Shown here piece after piece: positions 33,676-42,719 of a DNA stretch of 46,767 nt. The stretch is from Candidatus Ghiorseimicrobium undicola (GTDB lineage: Bacteria > Omnitrophota > Gorgyraeia > Ghiorseimicrobiales > Ghiorseimicrobiaceae): assembly GCA_002796125.1 (NCBI GenBank), contig PCWA01000097.1:1-46767 (forward strand), in the 5' to 3' direction. Both the position numbers and the translations under genes were made by a program. How positions within the stretch are numbered: position 1 is the stretch's first letter; each line of letters starts with the position of its first letter. The notes beneath the pieces are model-generated. The model searched no databases and had not been told where the DNA came from. It was given only the letters and a program-made list of their open reading frames with translations.

Positions 33676-33691
33676 TACCTTAGCCGTGAAC

Positions 33692-34012
33692 ATGATTACT
33701 TATGACGATTTTAAAAAATTAGAACTAAGGGTCGCGGTGATAAAAGAGGCATCTTTTCACCCTGACGCGGATAAGCTTTATGTGTTGAAGATAGATTCCG
33801 GAGGGACGGAAAAACAGCTGGTTGCCGGGATACGCCAGCATTATTTACCCGAAGAACTCATAGGCAAGCAGATAATAATCATAGATAACCTGGAGCCGAA
33901 AGCGGTACGCGGGATAATGAGCAATGGCATGCTTTTGGCGGCCTCCGATGAGGACGGCTTAAGCCTGATTTGTCCGGATAAACCGAGAAAGCCGGGAAGC
34001 ACTGTAAAATAA
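33692..34012 (+). CDS. Stand-alone tRNA-binding OB-fold protein (MetG C-terminal/CsaA type)
   Basis: About 106 residues from ATG 33692 (a GTG at 33686 is also in frame). MITYDDFKKLELRVAVIKEA, HPDADKLYVLKID, LVAGIRQHY and NLEPKAVRGIMSNGMLLAA are the full signature of the EMAP-II/Trbp domain found as the C-terminal part of methionyl-tRNA synthetase or as a free chaperone-like protein CsaA. No synthetase body lies next to it. The stop shares a base with the next start (TAATG). Confidence 0.85.
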   Translation: MITYDDFKKLELRVAVIKEASFHPDADKLYVLKIDSGGTEKQLVAGIRQHYLPEELIGKQIIIIDNLEPKAVRGIMSNGMLLAASDEDGLSLICPDKPRKPGSTVK

Positions 34013-35388
34013 TGGTTAGCGCTAAAGACCAGGAAGAAATTATTTCTAAAAAAATTAAGCAGTTTGTGCCAGAAAGTGCCTGTTTAAAATGTGAGGGCTG
34101 CTGCAGGTTTAACGGCAGGGATACTGTCTGGGCGCCATGTGAGAGAAAAGTTGTCCCTTTCCAGGATTATTTTATCTGTAGCCTGTTTAGCCCGTTAACC
34201 CGCAGATGCAAAAGCTATGACAGCCGGCTGCTTGATTGCCGCATTTATCCGTTTCTTATACATAAGAAAGAAAAATCGGTATATCTTACCGCGGATTTAA
34301 AATGCCCTTATTTGAATGAGCGCCTGCAAAGCAAAGAATATGAAGATTACGCGCGTTATTTATTTAATTTTTTAAATAGCGCGGATGGAGCGAACTTATT
34401 AAGCGCCAGGCCCGGCCTTGCGGTTGAATATGATGAAGAACTGAAAATAATAGGTAAAATAGAAAAAGGGAATTTTTTAGGCTCGCCGCTGGCTTTTGAA
34501 GATAAAATAATCTTTGATGCTTATATCCAAAAATCAAAACACGAAATTTCCGCCCATTCTTTTGCCAATATATATGTATGGCGGACACTTTTTGACGTGC
34601 GTTTTAATATTATAAAAGAACATCTTTGCGTTTTTTTTAAAGACGAGCTTGGATGTTTCATGTACTTGCCTGCCCTGGGCGGACGGGCGGATAAAGATAT
34701 ACTTAATTATTGTTTTGATATTATGGATGGCGTTAATGCGGATAAAGACACCTCCCGTGTAGAAAACATAGAAGAAAAAGATAAGGGTTTCTATGAAGAT
34801 AACGGCTTTAAGCTGCTTGCCAAAGACCCGGAATATATTTACCATACGCAGGATTTAATTACTCTCTGCGGCGATAAATTTAAGGACAAGAGGGCCTCCT
34901 GTAATTATTTTCAAAAAAACTATAAATACAGCTATGAGGATTTATCGCAAGGCGCTGTTTATGAATGCCTGCAGCTTTTAGCCCAGTGGCGGAAAGAACG
35001 CTTGAGTAAAGCCGGCAGCAATTCCAAGCTCAGTGATATAAAATTTTACAGCGGTATCTTAGACGATAATTGCCTGGCGCAGGAAGAAGCTTTACTAAAT
35101 TTTGACAGGCTTAACCTTGAGGGAAAAATAATAAGGGTGGAAGGAAAAGTTGCCGCCTATACTTTCGGCTTTGCCTTAAGCGAAGAAACATTTTGTATAT
35201 TTTCGGAGGTTGCTGATTTAAACATTAAAGGTATAGCCCAATTTATCTTCAGGCAGTTTTGCTCCGATTTAAAAAAATACAGATATATAAATGTTATGGA
35301 TGATTCCGGGCTAAAGAATTTAAAGGATGTAAAGGATTCTTATAACCCCGCGCGTAAGGTTTGCCTTTATACGGCAAGAAAAGTTTGA
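34012..35388 (+). CDS. Fusion of a Cys-cluster (YkgJ-type) domain and a DUF2156 GNAT-type domain
   Basis: 458 residues in two parts. Residues about 20-105 hold the Cys cluster CLKCEGCCRF, APCERK, CSLF, RRCKSYDSRLLDCRIYPF and LKCPYL, as in the YkgJ zinc/iron-chelating family. Residues about 170-458 match DUF2156: SFANIYVWRTLF, YLPALGG, YHTQDLITLCGDKFKDKR and NYFQKNYKYSYEDLS, the acyltransferase fold of the lysyl-phosphatidylglycerol synthase C-terminus. No transmembrane flippase part is present. The combined function is unknown; aminoacyl or acyl transfer is inferred from family only. Confidence 0.75.
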   Translation: MVSAKDQEEIISKKIKQFVPESACLKCEGCCRFNGRDTVWAPCERKVVPFQDYFICSLFSPLTRRCKSYDSRLLDCRIYPFLIHKKEKSVYLTADLKCPYLNERLQSKEYEDYARYLFNFLNSADGANLLSARPGLAVEYDEELKIIGKIEKGNFLGSPLAFEDKIIFDAYIQKSKHEISAHSFANIYVWRTLFDVRFNIIKEHLCVFFKDELGCFMYLPALGGRADKDILNYCFDIMDGVNADKDTSRVENIEEKDKGFYEDNGFKLLAKDPEYIYHTQDLITLCGDKFKDKRASCNYFQKNYKYSYEDLSQGAVYECLQLLAQWRKERLSKAGSNSKLSDIKFYSGILDDNCLAQEEALLNFDRLNLEGKIIRVEGKVAAYTFGFALSEETFCIFSEVADLNIKGIAQFIFRQFCSDLKKYRYINVMDDSGLKNLKDVKDSYNPARKVCLYTARKV

Positions 35389-35392
35389 CGAT

Positions 35393-36223
35393 ATGCGATT
35401 AGGAGAAGCTAAGTTTGTTGTTTTTGACGTGGAAACTACCGGCCTTATGCCTGAGGCGGGCGACAGGATAGTGGAAATTGCCGCAATTAAGGTGGAAGGC
35501 AATAGCATTGTCGGAGAATTCAACAGCTTGATTAATTGCGGCATACCCGTATCCAGGGAGGCGTTTGCGGTAAATAACATAAGCCGGGACATGCTTAAGA
35601 ATGCCCCCTTGCCTTCAGAGGTTATCCCTGAATTTTTAGATTTTGTAAAAGACAGCGCTCTTTTTGCCTATAATGCAAATTTTGATGCCGGTTTTCTCAG
35701 GCAGGAAGCCGCGCTTATCGGCCGTAAAACGGACGAATTATTGATTATTGATATATTAGCCATGGCAAGGATACTTCTGCCGGGCTTAGGAAAGTATAGC
35801 CTGCTTTTTGTGGCAGCGCATTTTGGGCTTACCCATACGCAAAAACACCGCGCCCTGGAAGATGTAAAAATGAGCCTTGATGTGCTTTTTAAGCTATTCA
35901 ATATATTGCGCCGGAAGCAGCTTGATGATTTTTCCTATCTTCTGAAAATATTCTCCATAAATAAGAACTTAAATAACAGGATGTTATCTGAACGTATGGC
36001 TGAAATTCAGGAGGCCTTGGATTTAGGTAAAACTATAGATATAAAATATTTTTCTCTTATCAGGGGGGAAGTTACAGAACGTAAGGTAATCCCCAAAAAA
36101 GTACTAAAGCAAGACGGCAGAGACTATCTTGTTGGTTATTGCTATTTGCGTGAAGAAGAACGCTTTTTCAGGATAGACGGCATTTTGCGCCTGGAGATAT
36201 CCGGGCAGGGAGCTAAAGTTTAA
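35393..36223 (+). CDS. DnaQ-type DEDDh 3'-5' exonuclease fused to a WYL-like domain
   Basis: 276 residues. Residues 1-165 form a DEDDh exonuclease: VVFDVETTGL (Asp, Glu), AYNANFDAGFL (Asp) and HRALEDV (His, Asp). Residues about 200-276 (LGKTIDIKYFSLIRGEVTER ... VIPKKVL ... YLVGYCYLREEERFFRIDGI) resemble a WYL domain, the Sm-like ligand-binding fold of many DNA-damage and phage-defence regulators. It follows the Cys-cluster gene after four bases and is followed by the 87-nt dispersed repeat. Confidence 0.82.
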   Translation: MRLGEAKFVVFDVETTGLMPEAGDRIVEIAAIKVEGNSIVGEFNSLINCGIPVSREAFAVNNISRDMLKNAPLPSEVIPEFLDFVKDSALFAYNANFDAGFLRQEAALIGRKTDELLIIDILAMARILLPGLGKYSLLFVAAHFGLTHTQKHRALEDVKMSLDVLFKLFNILRRKQLDDFSYLLKIFSINKNLNNRMLSERMAEIQEALDLGKTIDIKYFSLIRGEVTERKVIPKKVLKQDGRDYLVGYCYLREEERFFRIDGILRLEISGQGAKV

Positions 36224-36239
36224 CGGCTGCCGGCTTATT

Positions 36240-36326
36240 GAGCTTTGTGCGGCTAATGGTAAAAATTCCGGAAATATAAGCGAAATATTGGCTACCTTAA
36301 TGCCATTGGTAAAGTAAAAGTCAATA
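36240..36326 (+). repeat. 87-nt dispersed intergenic repeat, copy A
   Basis: Aligns without gaps to 43363-43449 (about 71 of 87 identical by hand count). The best-conserved core is AAAAATTCC, then AAATATAAGCGAAATATT (36271-36289 region), which can form a small AATAT/ATATT hairpin. It lies just after the exonuclease-WYL stop and 34 bases before pabB. Confidence 0.8.
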
Positions 36327-36360
36327 ATGCCGCCTGCCGATAAAAATATCGATAATTAAA

Positions 36361-37731
36361 ATGGATTATCTATACAAGACTTATAAATGGAAAGAAGACG
36401 CGTTTGCGGTATTTGATATTGTGAAAGACAGGGATAATATATTTTTTTTAGACAGTAATTTCAATTTCGATAACTTAGGCAGGTATTCTTTTATCGGTTT
36501 TGAGCCGTCTTTTACGGTCAAGACCAAAGGCAGAGAAAAACCATTTAGAGAAATTAAGTCGATACTTAATAAATTCCGCCTCCCAAAAGAGTTAAACAAG
36601 CTTTCTCCTTTTCTTTGCGGGTTCTGCGGTTATCTTTCCTATGATTTGGGGCTATGTATGGAAAATATAAAAATGACTAAACGCATGGATTTGGATATCC
36701 CGACATCTTTTTTCGGATTTTATGATACGGTTATAACCATAGACCATCTTAAAAGAAATCTGACGATTTTTGCGTCGGGATTTCCTGAAAGATCTTCAAG
36801 ATTAAAGACGCTCAAAGCAAAAGAATCCTTTGATAAAGCAAGCAAGGCGCTTTCTTCGCTGTCCGGAGGCAATTTTAATTACGGCGCTGTTAAATTAGAC
36901 GCGTTATCTTCAAATTTTAACTGCCGTGATTACATTAAGGCGGTGAAGAAGGCGAAAGAATACATAGCGGAAGGAGAAATTTATCAGATAAACCTGTCAC
37001 AGCGGTTTAAAGGGGCTTGTAATTATCCCGCACCGTCTTTGTATTACAGGTTAAGGCGGTCTTTTCCCGCGCCCTTCTCCGCTTATTTTAATTGTTCGGA
37101 TTTTGATATTTTGAGTTGTTCGCCGGAAAGGTTTTTAAAAGTAAACAACACTAAGGTAATAACCCGCCCAATGAAAGGCACGCGCCCGCGCGGCAGAGTA
37201 AGCGATGAAGACAATTCTTTAAAAGCCGAATTGCTTAATTCAGAAAAGGATAAGGCGGAGCTTTTAATGATCGTTGATTTAGAAAGAAACGATTTAGGCA
37301 GGGTATGCGAATATAAAAGCGTGAAAGTGACGAAGCCGCGCGTACTTGAGGCATATACAACGGTTTTTCAGACGACAGCACAGGTGGAAGGAAGGCTGCA
37401 TAAAAATAAAGACTGCGTTGATTTAATAACGGCATGCTTTCCCGGGGGTTCTATTACGGGGTGCCCGAAAATAAGAGCGATGCAAATAATAGAGGAGCTT
37501 GAGCCTGCCCGGCGTAATATCTATACGGGGTCTTTGGGCTATCTTGGCCTGGGCGGCAATATGGATTTTAATATACTCATCCGGAGCGCGTTATTGAAAG
37601 ATAAGCAAATCTATTTTCAGGCCGGCGGGGGTATCGTAGCTGATTCGCTTCCGCAGGCAGAATACGATGAAACCTTAGTTAAGGCAAAAGCAATATTCAG
37701 AGCGCTGGGGGCTTGCCCCGTTAGAGATTAG
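36361..37731 (+). CDS. pabB: Aminodeoxychorismate synthase component I
   Basis: 456 residues of the chorismate-binding family. RPMKGTRPRG (about 262) has the Lys that distinguishes PabB from TrpE (Ala there). IYQINLSQRF (about 208), MIVDLERNDLGRV (about 304), PGGSITGCPKIRAMQIIEELE (about 361) and YTGSLGYL complete the active site. It makes 4-amino-4-deoxychorismate for folate with ammonia from PabA, which is not encoded here. pabC follows after six bases. Confidence 0.92.
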   Translation: MDYLYKTYKWKEDAFAVFDIVKDRDNIFFLDSNFNFDNLGRYSFIGFEPSFTVKTKGREKPFREIKSILNKFRLPKELNKLSPFLCGFCGYLSYDLGLCMENIKMTKRMDLDIPTSFFGFYDTVITIDHLKRNLTIFASGFPERSSRLKTLKAKESFDKASKALSSLSGGNFNYGAVKLDALSSNFNCRDYIKAVKKAKEYIAEGEIYQINLSQRFKGACNYPAPSLYYRLRRSFPAPFSAYFNCSDFDILSCSPERFLKVNNTKVITRPMKGTRPRGRVSDEDNSLKAELLNSEKDKAELLMIVDLERNDLGRVCEYKSVKVTKPRVLEAYTTVFQTTAQVEGRLHKNKDCVDLITACFPGGSITGCPKIRAMQIIEELEPARRNIYTGSLGYLGLGGNMDFNILIRSALLKDKQIYFQAGGGIVADSLPQAEYDETLVKAKAIFRALGACPVRD

Positions 37732-37737
37732 GCAAAA

Positions 37738-38559
37738 GTGAAAATATTCTTAGACGGAAAGTGGGTGGGAAAAAATATGGCAAATACCGCCATATATGAA
37801 CCAGGTTTTCTTTGCGCGCAGGGATTGTTTGAAACCATGAAGGCATGCAATAATAAAATATTTTTTTTAGAAAGGCATCTGGATAGGCTTCTGGCGGCGT
37901 TGCCCGCGATAAAAATAAACCTCGCATATTCAAAAAAACATTTGATTGAGATAGTAAATAAAACAACAGCCTTTAATAATTATTCTTACGGTTATATAAG
38001 ATTAACCGTCTGGCAGGGGTTTAAAGAAGCGCATATATCAGTTATCGCCAGAGAGTATCGTCCGTATGAGAGCGCGAAATATGCTTGCGGATTTAAGGCG
38101 ATTATAAGCAGCATAAGGCAGAACGAGCTGTCGCCTCTTTCAAGTATAAAAAGTTCTTCCCGGCTGCACTTCTTATTGGCCCAGTCCGAAGCCGGAGAAA
38201 AAGGGGCGGATGAAGCGATTCTCTTGAATTCCAAAAACAAAATTGCCGAAGGGGCATGCACAAATATATTTTTTTTAAAAGGAAATGTTTTGTTTACGCC
38301 TAATAAGGAATCGGGATGCTTGCCGGGGATAACGCGGGAAATAGTTTTGGAGATAGCCAAGAAAGAAAACATGGAAATACGCGAAAAAGAGATTGATGCG
38401 GCGGAGTTGTTTTCCGCCCAAGAGGCGTTTTTTACTAATTCTCTGATTGGAATTATGCCGCTCGCATTTTTAGATAATAAAATGATTGGCGGAGCAGGAG
38501 CCGGCAGGTTTACAGCGCTATTTATCAAGAAATATAACCAGTTATTACAGAAAGGATAA
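37738..38559 (+). CDS. pabC: Aminodeoxychorismate lyase (PLP fold-type IV)
   Basis: 273 residues from a GTG. MKIFLDGKWV, GLFETMKACNNKIFFLERHLDRL (about 31-53), SSIKSSSRLHFLLAQ (Lys for PLP, about 140), GADEAILLNSKNKIAEGACTNIFF and GCLPGITREIVLE mark the branched-chain-aminotransferase/PabC family. Next to pabB, the lyase role (releasing 4-aminobenzoate) is favoured over amino-acid transamination. Confidence 0.87.
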   Translation: MKIFLDGKWVGKNMANTAIYEPGFLCAQGLFETMKACNNKIFFLERHLDRLLAALPAIKINLAYSKKHLIEIVNKTTAFNNYSYGYIRLTVWQGFKEAHISVIAREYRPYESAKYACGFKAIISSIRQNELSPLSSIKSSSRLHFLLAQSEAGEKGADEAILLNSKNKIAEGACTNIFFLKGNVLFTPNKESGCLPGITREIVLEIAKKENMEIREKEIDAAELFSAQEAFFTNSLIGIMPLAFLDNKMIGGAGAGRFTALFIKKYNQLLQKG

Positions 38560-38564
38560 CGGCC

Positions 38565-40952
38565 ATGAGGACGAAAAGACTTATCATGTGGTTAGCGGGC
38601 ATTTTAATAGGCGTATTTTTAGCTTATTTTATAACCCCTCCTGAATATTATGCTAAGCTGGGCAGTGCTTTCAAAAGAATAGCGGTAGAGAAATATAGAA
38701 AACAAAAAACAGCATCGAGCCGCCTAAAACTAGCCAAGCTTTATATTGATCTGGGGGAATATGACGCCTCTTATGAAATATTGTCTGCCTTAGATACGCA
38801 GGAATCAAAAAGGATTACGGCAATATTATTGTTTAAATCGAGCAAGTTTACCGAAGCGCTTTCTGAGTTTGAGAAGATCGGCGAATACCCAGATGGAGAA
38901 TATCTTTATTATTACGCGTTGACTTGCGAAAAGCATAACTTATACGATAAGGCGGAACAGCTGTATAATAAAATAACAGACAGCGAATTTAAAAATAAGG
39001 CGTTTGAGCGGTTGAGCTCTTTAAGGCATTCTGTTTATGAGAATGCCGATAGCTATATATTGGATATGATCAAAAATTCTCCCGGCCAGGATGAATATCC
39101 TGAAGCCGGCGCCTTAATATTGTCTATCAAGGAAGAGCAGGAAATCAGCGAAAATAATACATCGGTATACGCGGTGCATATGATTATAAAGGTTTTAAAT
39201 GATAGAGGAAAAGAAGATTTTTCCGAGGTGCTTTTGGGCTATGATTCTACTTACGAAAAGGTGGAATTGGAATTCGCCCGTACTATAAAACCTGATGGCA
39301 CGGCAGTGCAAGTCGGTGATAAAAACATAAGGGACGTTTCCCGCTATTTGAATTTCCCTCTCTATAGCAACGCGCGCGTTAAAATAATCTCTATGCCGGA
39401 AGTCGCGCCGGGGGCAATAATAGAATATAAAGCAAAGATATACAGCAGTAAGCTTGTTGCTGAAAGACATTTTTCTACAAATTACTTTTTACAGGAATCC
39501 GATCCTGTACTTTTTTCAAGTTTTAAGCTTGTAGTCCCACCAGGCAGAAAGCTAAATTCCAAGATTTTAAACAGCCAGTATAATAGGCAGGGCATAGATA
39601 TAACTCCGCAAGTTAAAAATGAAGATGGTAAGCTGGTATATTTTCTGCAGGTAGAAAATGTAGAGCAGATTATTCCCGAGCCTCTTATGCCGCCTAAGGC
39701 AGAGGTAGATACGGCTTTTTTAATCTCAAGCTTTAACTCCTGGGATGAAATATTCAGCTGGTGGAGCCCGCTTTATAAAGATAAGATTGTTGCTGATGAA
39801 TACATAAAAGCAAAAGTCGAAGAATTAACAGCCGAAGAAGATTCATCGCTGGATAAGGCGCGGGCCATTTATAATTTCTGCGCACAGGAAATACGCTATG
39901 TGGCAGTCGAATACGGACAGGCTGGTTACGAACCGCATAAGGCAAGCGAGGTCTTTTTAAATAAGTACGGGGATTGCAAAGATCAGGCGATACTTCTGGT
40001 TACAATGCTGCGCTACGCGGGCCTTGAGGCCTATCCGGTATTAATAGGTACAAAAGGTACTATTGCTTTAATGGAAGATTTTCCCATGATGCCCTTTAAT
40101 CATGCGATAGCGGTTTTAAAAATAAATGATGAATTCACCCCGCCCTTTCCTGCTACGGAGAAAACTACAGGGCAAGAAAGGGCGGGGTTCATATTTCTGG
40201 ATCCTACGGCGGAAACGGTGCCCTTGGGTGATTTGCCCTTGTCCGACCAGGGGAGAAAGGTCCTGGTTTTTTTAAACGATGAATACCGGATCATGGAAAC
40301 ACCGGATTTCGGCTCCGAACATAACCGCGTCCAGTTTGATACTTATATCAAAATAAATAATGATGAATCTATATCTGCCAGGCGTTCTGTAAAAAGTTCC
40401 GGTGTTTTTGAACAGGGCCAGCGTTATTGGCTTATCTACAGCCTGCCTTCAATAATAGAAGAGGGTATAAGGAATAGAGTGCAGGAATTTTCTCCCAACG
40501 GGCGGCTGATAGATTATAAGGTTGAAAACGCAAGGGACCTCAACAAACAGGTTATTTTTAACTATTCTTTTTCCGGAGATGACTTTTTAATTAAAGCGGG
40601 AAAAGCAAGGGTTGTGCCGGCTGTCTGGAACAGCGTAGATGTATCCAGCGTTGTTAAAGATGAACGAATTTATCCTTTAGATTTAGCCAGTCTGAATAAA
40701 ATCATAGATAACCTGGAGCTTGAATTGCCTGAAAGTTACCGGTTTAAATATGTGCCCGAATCGGTAAGAATCGACAACCAATGGTTGACTTATTCTTTGG
40801 AGTACGCCTTAGAAGGCAATACGTTAAAATGCACAAGCGAGCAGATAATTAAGAAAGAATACATCTTTAGCCAAGAGTATGCCGAGTATAAAAATTTCTT
40901 AGAAAACTTGGCACGACGCCTAAACCAGGCGATAATTATTGAATTAAGATGA
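38565..40952 (+). CDS. Membrane-anchored TPR / DUF3857 / transglutaminase-like protein
   Basis: 795 residues. One N-terminal membrane helix (about 6-24), TPR-like helices (about 50-150), a DUF3857 beta domain (about 190-380) and a transglutaminase-fold domain (about 400-540) with Cys in KYGDCKDQAILL, His in FNHAIAV and Asp in FLDPTAE. A C-terminal beta domain follows. The catalytic triad looks complete, so a periplasmic peptidase or amidase activity is possible, but substrates of this family are not established. Its stop overlaps the protease start in ATGA. Confidence 0.85.
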   Translation: MRTKRLIMWLAGILIGVFLAYFITPPEYYAKLGSAFKRIAVEKYRKQKTASSRLKLAKLYIDLGEYDASYEILSALDTQESKRITAILLFKSSKFTEALSEFEKIGEYPDGEYLYYYALTCEKHNLYDKAEQLYNKITDSEFKNKAFERLSSLRHSVYENADSYILDMIKNSPGQDEYPEAGALILSIKEEQEISENNTSVYAVHMIIKVLNDRGKEDFSEVLLGYDSTYEKVELEFARTIKPDGTAVQVGDKNIRDVSRYLNFPLYSNARVKIISMPEVAPGAIIEYKAKIYSSKLVAERHFSTNYFLQESDPVLFSSFKLVVPPGRKLNSKILNSQYNRQGIDITPQVKNEDGKLVYFLQVENVEQIIPEPLMPPKAEVDTAFLISSFNSWDEIFSWWSPLYKDKIVADEYIKAKVEELTAEEDSSLDKARAIYNFCAQEIRYVAVEYGQAGYEPHKASEVFLNKYGDCKDQAILLVTMLRYAGLEAYPVLIGTKGTIALMEDFPMMPFNHAIAVLKINDEFTPPFPATEKTTGQERAGFIFLDPTAETVPLGDLPLSDQGRKVLVFLNDEYRIMETPDFGSEHNRVQFDTYIKINNDESISARRSVKSSGVFEQGQRYWLIYSLPSIIEEGIRNRVQEFSPNGRLIDYKVENARDLNKQVIFNYSFSGDDFLIKAGKARVVPAVWNSVDVSSVVKDERIYPLDLASLNKIIDNLELELPESYRFKYVPESVRIDNQWLTYSLEYALEGNTLKCTSEQIIKKEYIFSQEYAEYKNFLENLARRLNQAIIIELR

Positions 40953-42052
40953 TGCCGGAGAGCTCAAAAAAATACCACTACATAAAAAATTGGCTTTTTT
41001 TGGCCAGCATTTTTTTGTCACTCTTAGGCCTTTATCTGCTTTTGGTTTCGGGATTGTCTATGCAGATAAAAAATTTCATTCTGCGTTTTTTTCACAATAA
41101 TTTTTTAGTGGTGGGCAGCTATATTCTCATTATCAATATAGGCTATGCGGCCATAGACTTTCCCCTGGCACTTTATGAAGGTTTTGTATTGGAACACAGG
41201 TTTAAGCTTTCTAACCAGAAATTTCTTGCCTGGTTTTCAGATTTGTTAAAAAAACATCTTATCGAGTTTGCCGTATTTTTGCCTGCCGCCGAATCATTAT
41301 ATATATTTTTGCGCCGCACACAGGACAGCTGGTGGATATATGCCGCTTTATTTTGGATATTATTGAGTATAATCCTGGCAAAAATTACTCCCGGTATAAT
41401 TATCCCGCTATTTTTTAAAATATCGCCGTTAAAAGATGAGGCGCTTAGAGAAAAGGTTTTGTCTTTGGTTAAAAATTCGGGCTCGGCAATAAAAAATATT
41501 TTTGTTATAGATTTTTCCAAAAAAACAAAAAAATCCAACGCCCTTGTTTGCGGGCTGGGCAAAAACAGGCGGATACTTCTTGCGGATAATTTAATTAATG
41601 AGTTTAGTCCCGATGAAATAGCCGTAGTGGTGGCGCATGAGCTTGGGCATGAAGTACATAAGGATACCTTAAGGCTTCTTCTTTCAGGCAGTATATCTTC
41701 TTTCCTGGCTTTTTTCTTCTGCAATGTATTTTTGAAATCAGGCCTGGAATTTTTTGGATTTGACAATATCCATGACATAGCGGCTTTTCCGGTGCTGGCA
41801 CTTTCGCTTTTTTTGATAAGCCTCACGCTTATGCCTCTGCAAAACGCCTATACCAGGAAACGTGAAAGGGCGGCTGATTTAGTAGCTTTGAAGCTGAGCC
41901 AAGATAAAGACAGCTTTATTTCAATGATGGAAAAATTAGGCAAAAAAAACCTTGCCGATTTAAATCCCAATAAGATAATTGAATTTTTGCTATATGACCA
42001 TCCTCCCATATCAAAGCGTATAGCCGCAGCGCGCAAGTTTTACAGTACTTAA
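40949..42052 (+). CDS. M48-family membrane metalloprotease (Ste24/HtpX-like)
   Basis: 367 residues, several transmembrane helices (near 14-36, 48-70, 105-150, 245-300). VVVAHELGHEVHKDT (about 225) is the HExxH zinc site and YTRKRERAADLVAL (about 302) gives the third ligand Glu. LYEGFVLEHRFKLSNQKF and NALVCGLGKNRRILLAD are typical of the Ste24/CAAX-protease-like branch. It is coupled to the transglutaminase gene and likely acts in membrane-protein quality control. Confidence 0.88.
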   Translation: MMPESSKKYHYIKNWLFLASIFLSLLGLYLLLVSGLSMQIKNFILRFFHNNFLVVGSYILIINIGYAAIDFPLALYEGFVLEHRFKLSNQKFLAWFSDLLKKHLIEFAVFLPAAESLYIFLRRTQDSWWIYAALFWILLSIILAKITPGIIIPLFFKISPLKDEALREKVLSLVKNSGSAIKNIFVIDFSKKTKKSNALVCGLGKNRRILLADNLINEFSPDEIAVVVAHELGHEVHKDTLRLLLSGSISSFLAFFFCNVFLKSGLEFFGFDNIHDIAAFPVLALSLFLISLTLMPLQNAYTRKRERAADLVALKLSQDKDSFISMMEKLGKKNLADLNPNKIIEFLLYDHPPISKRIAAARKFYST

Positions 42053-42068
42053 ATTTTTTATATGATAT

Positions 42069-42716
42069 ATGAATAAGAAAAAAAGATTAAATGAAATTTA
42101 TAAAAGATTATTTTCTTATTTCGGCCGGCAGTATTGGTGGCCCGGTAATAGTAAATTTGAAATAGTCTTGGGGGCAATATTAACCCAAAATACAAATTGG
42201 ATAAATGTTGAAAAAGCAATTAATAATTTAAAAAAGGGAAAAGCGCTAAGCGCTAAAAAAGTTTTTGATATGCCGATAGATAAGCTCGCTTTAATGATAA
42301 AACCCGCCGGGTATTTTAACCTCAAGGCAAAGCGGCTGAAAAATTTTATTAATCTTTTGTTTGCTGAATACGCGGGCAGGCTTTCGGCCTTATTTAATCA
42401 GGACTTAACGGCTCTGCGCCAAAGTTTATTATCCGTAAACGGCATAGGCGAAGAGACGGCGGATTCTATAATTCTTTATGCGGCAGGCCTGCCCGTATTT
42501 GTTGTGGATGCTTATACAAAAAGGGTGTTTTCCCGGCATAAATTTATCGCCCATAGCGCAAGCTATGCCGAAACGCAGAAATTTTTTATGGAAAATTTAT
42601 CCGGTAATGTTAGAATGTTTAATGAGTTCCACGCGTTGATAGTCAGGCTAGGTAAAGAATTTTGCCTGAAAAATAAACCGCGTTGCGGCCTTTGCCCTAT
42701 CAGAAGAAAGGTTTAA
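42069..42716 (+). CDS. Endonuclease III homologue (COG2231-type HhH-GPD glycosylase)
   Basis: 215 residues. WWPGNSKFEIVLGAILTQNT (about 24-43), LLSVNGIGEETADSIILYA (HhH) and FVVDAYTKRV (catalytic Asp) fit the COG2231/MagIII-like glycosylases. The Lys of bifunctional endonuclease III (GVGRKTA) is Glu here, so a monofunctional glycosylase is expected. The C-terminal iron-sulfur motif reads C-x6-C-x2-C and then ends PIRRKV, with Val where the fourth Cys is expected. Confidence 0.85.
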   Translation: MNKKKRLNEIYKRLFSYFGRQYWWPGNSKFEIVLGAILTQNTNWINVEKAINNLKKGKALSAKKVFDMPIDKLALMIKPAGYFNLKAKRLKNFINLLFAEYAGRLSALFNQDLTALRQSLLSVNGIGEETADSIILYAAGLPVFVVDAYTKRVFSRHKFIAHSASYAETQKFFMENLSGNVRMFNEFHALIVRLGKEFCLKNKPRCGLCPIRRKV

Positions 42717-42719
42717 ATA

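Noticed and set aside
36361-37731. Anthranilate synthase TrpE
   Set aside because: The active-site Lys in RPMKGTRPR and the adjacent lyase gene favour PabB.
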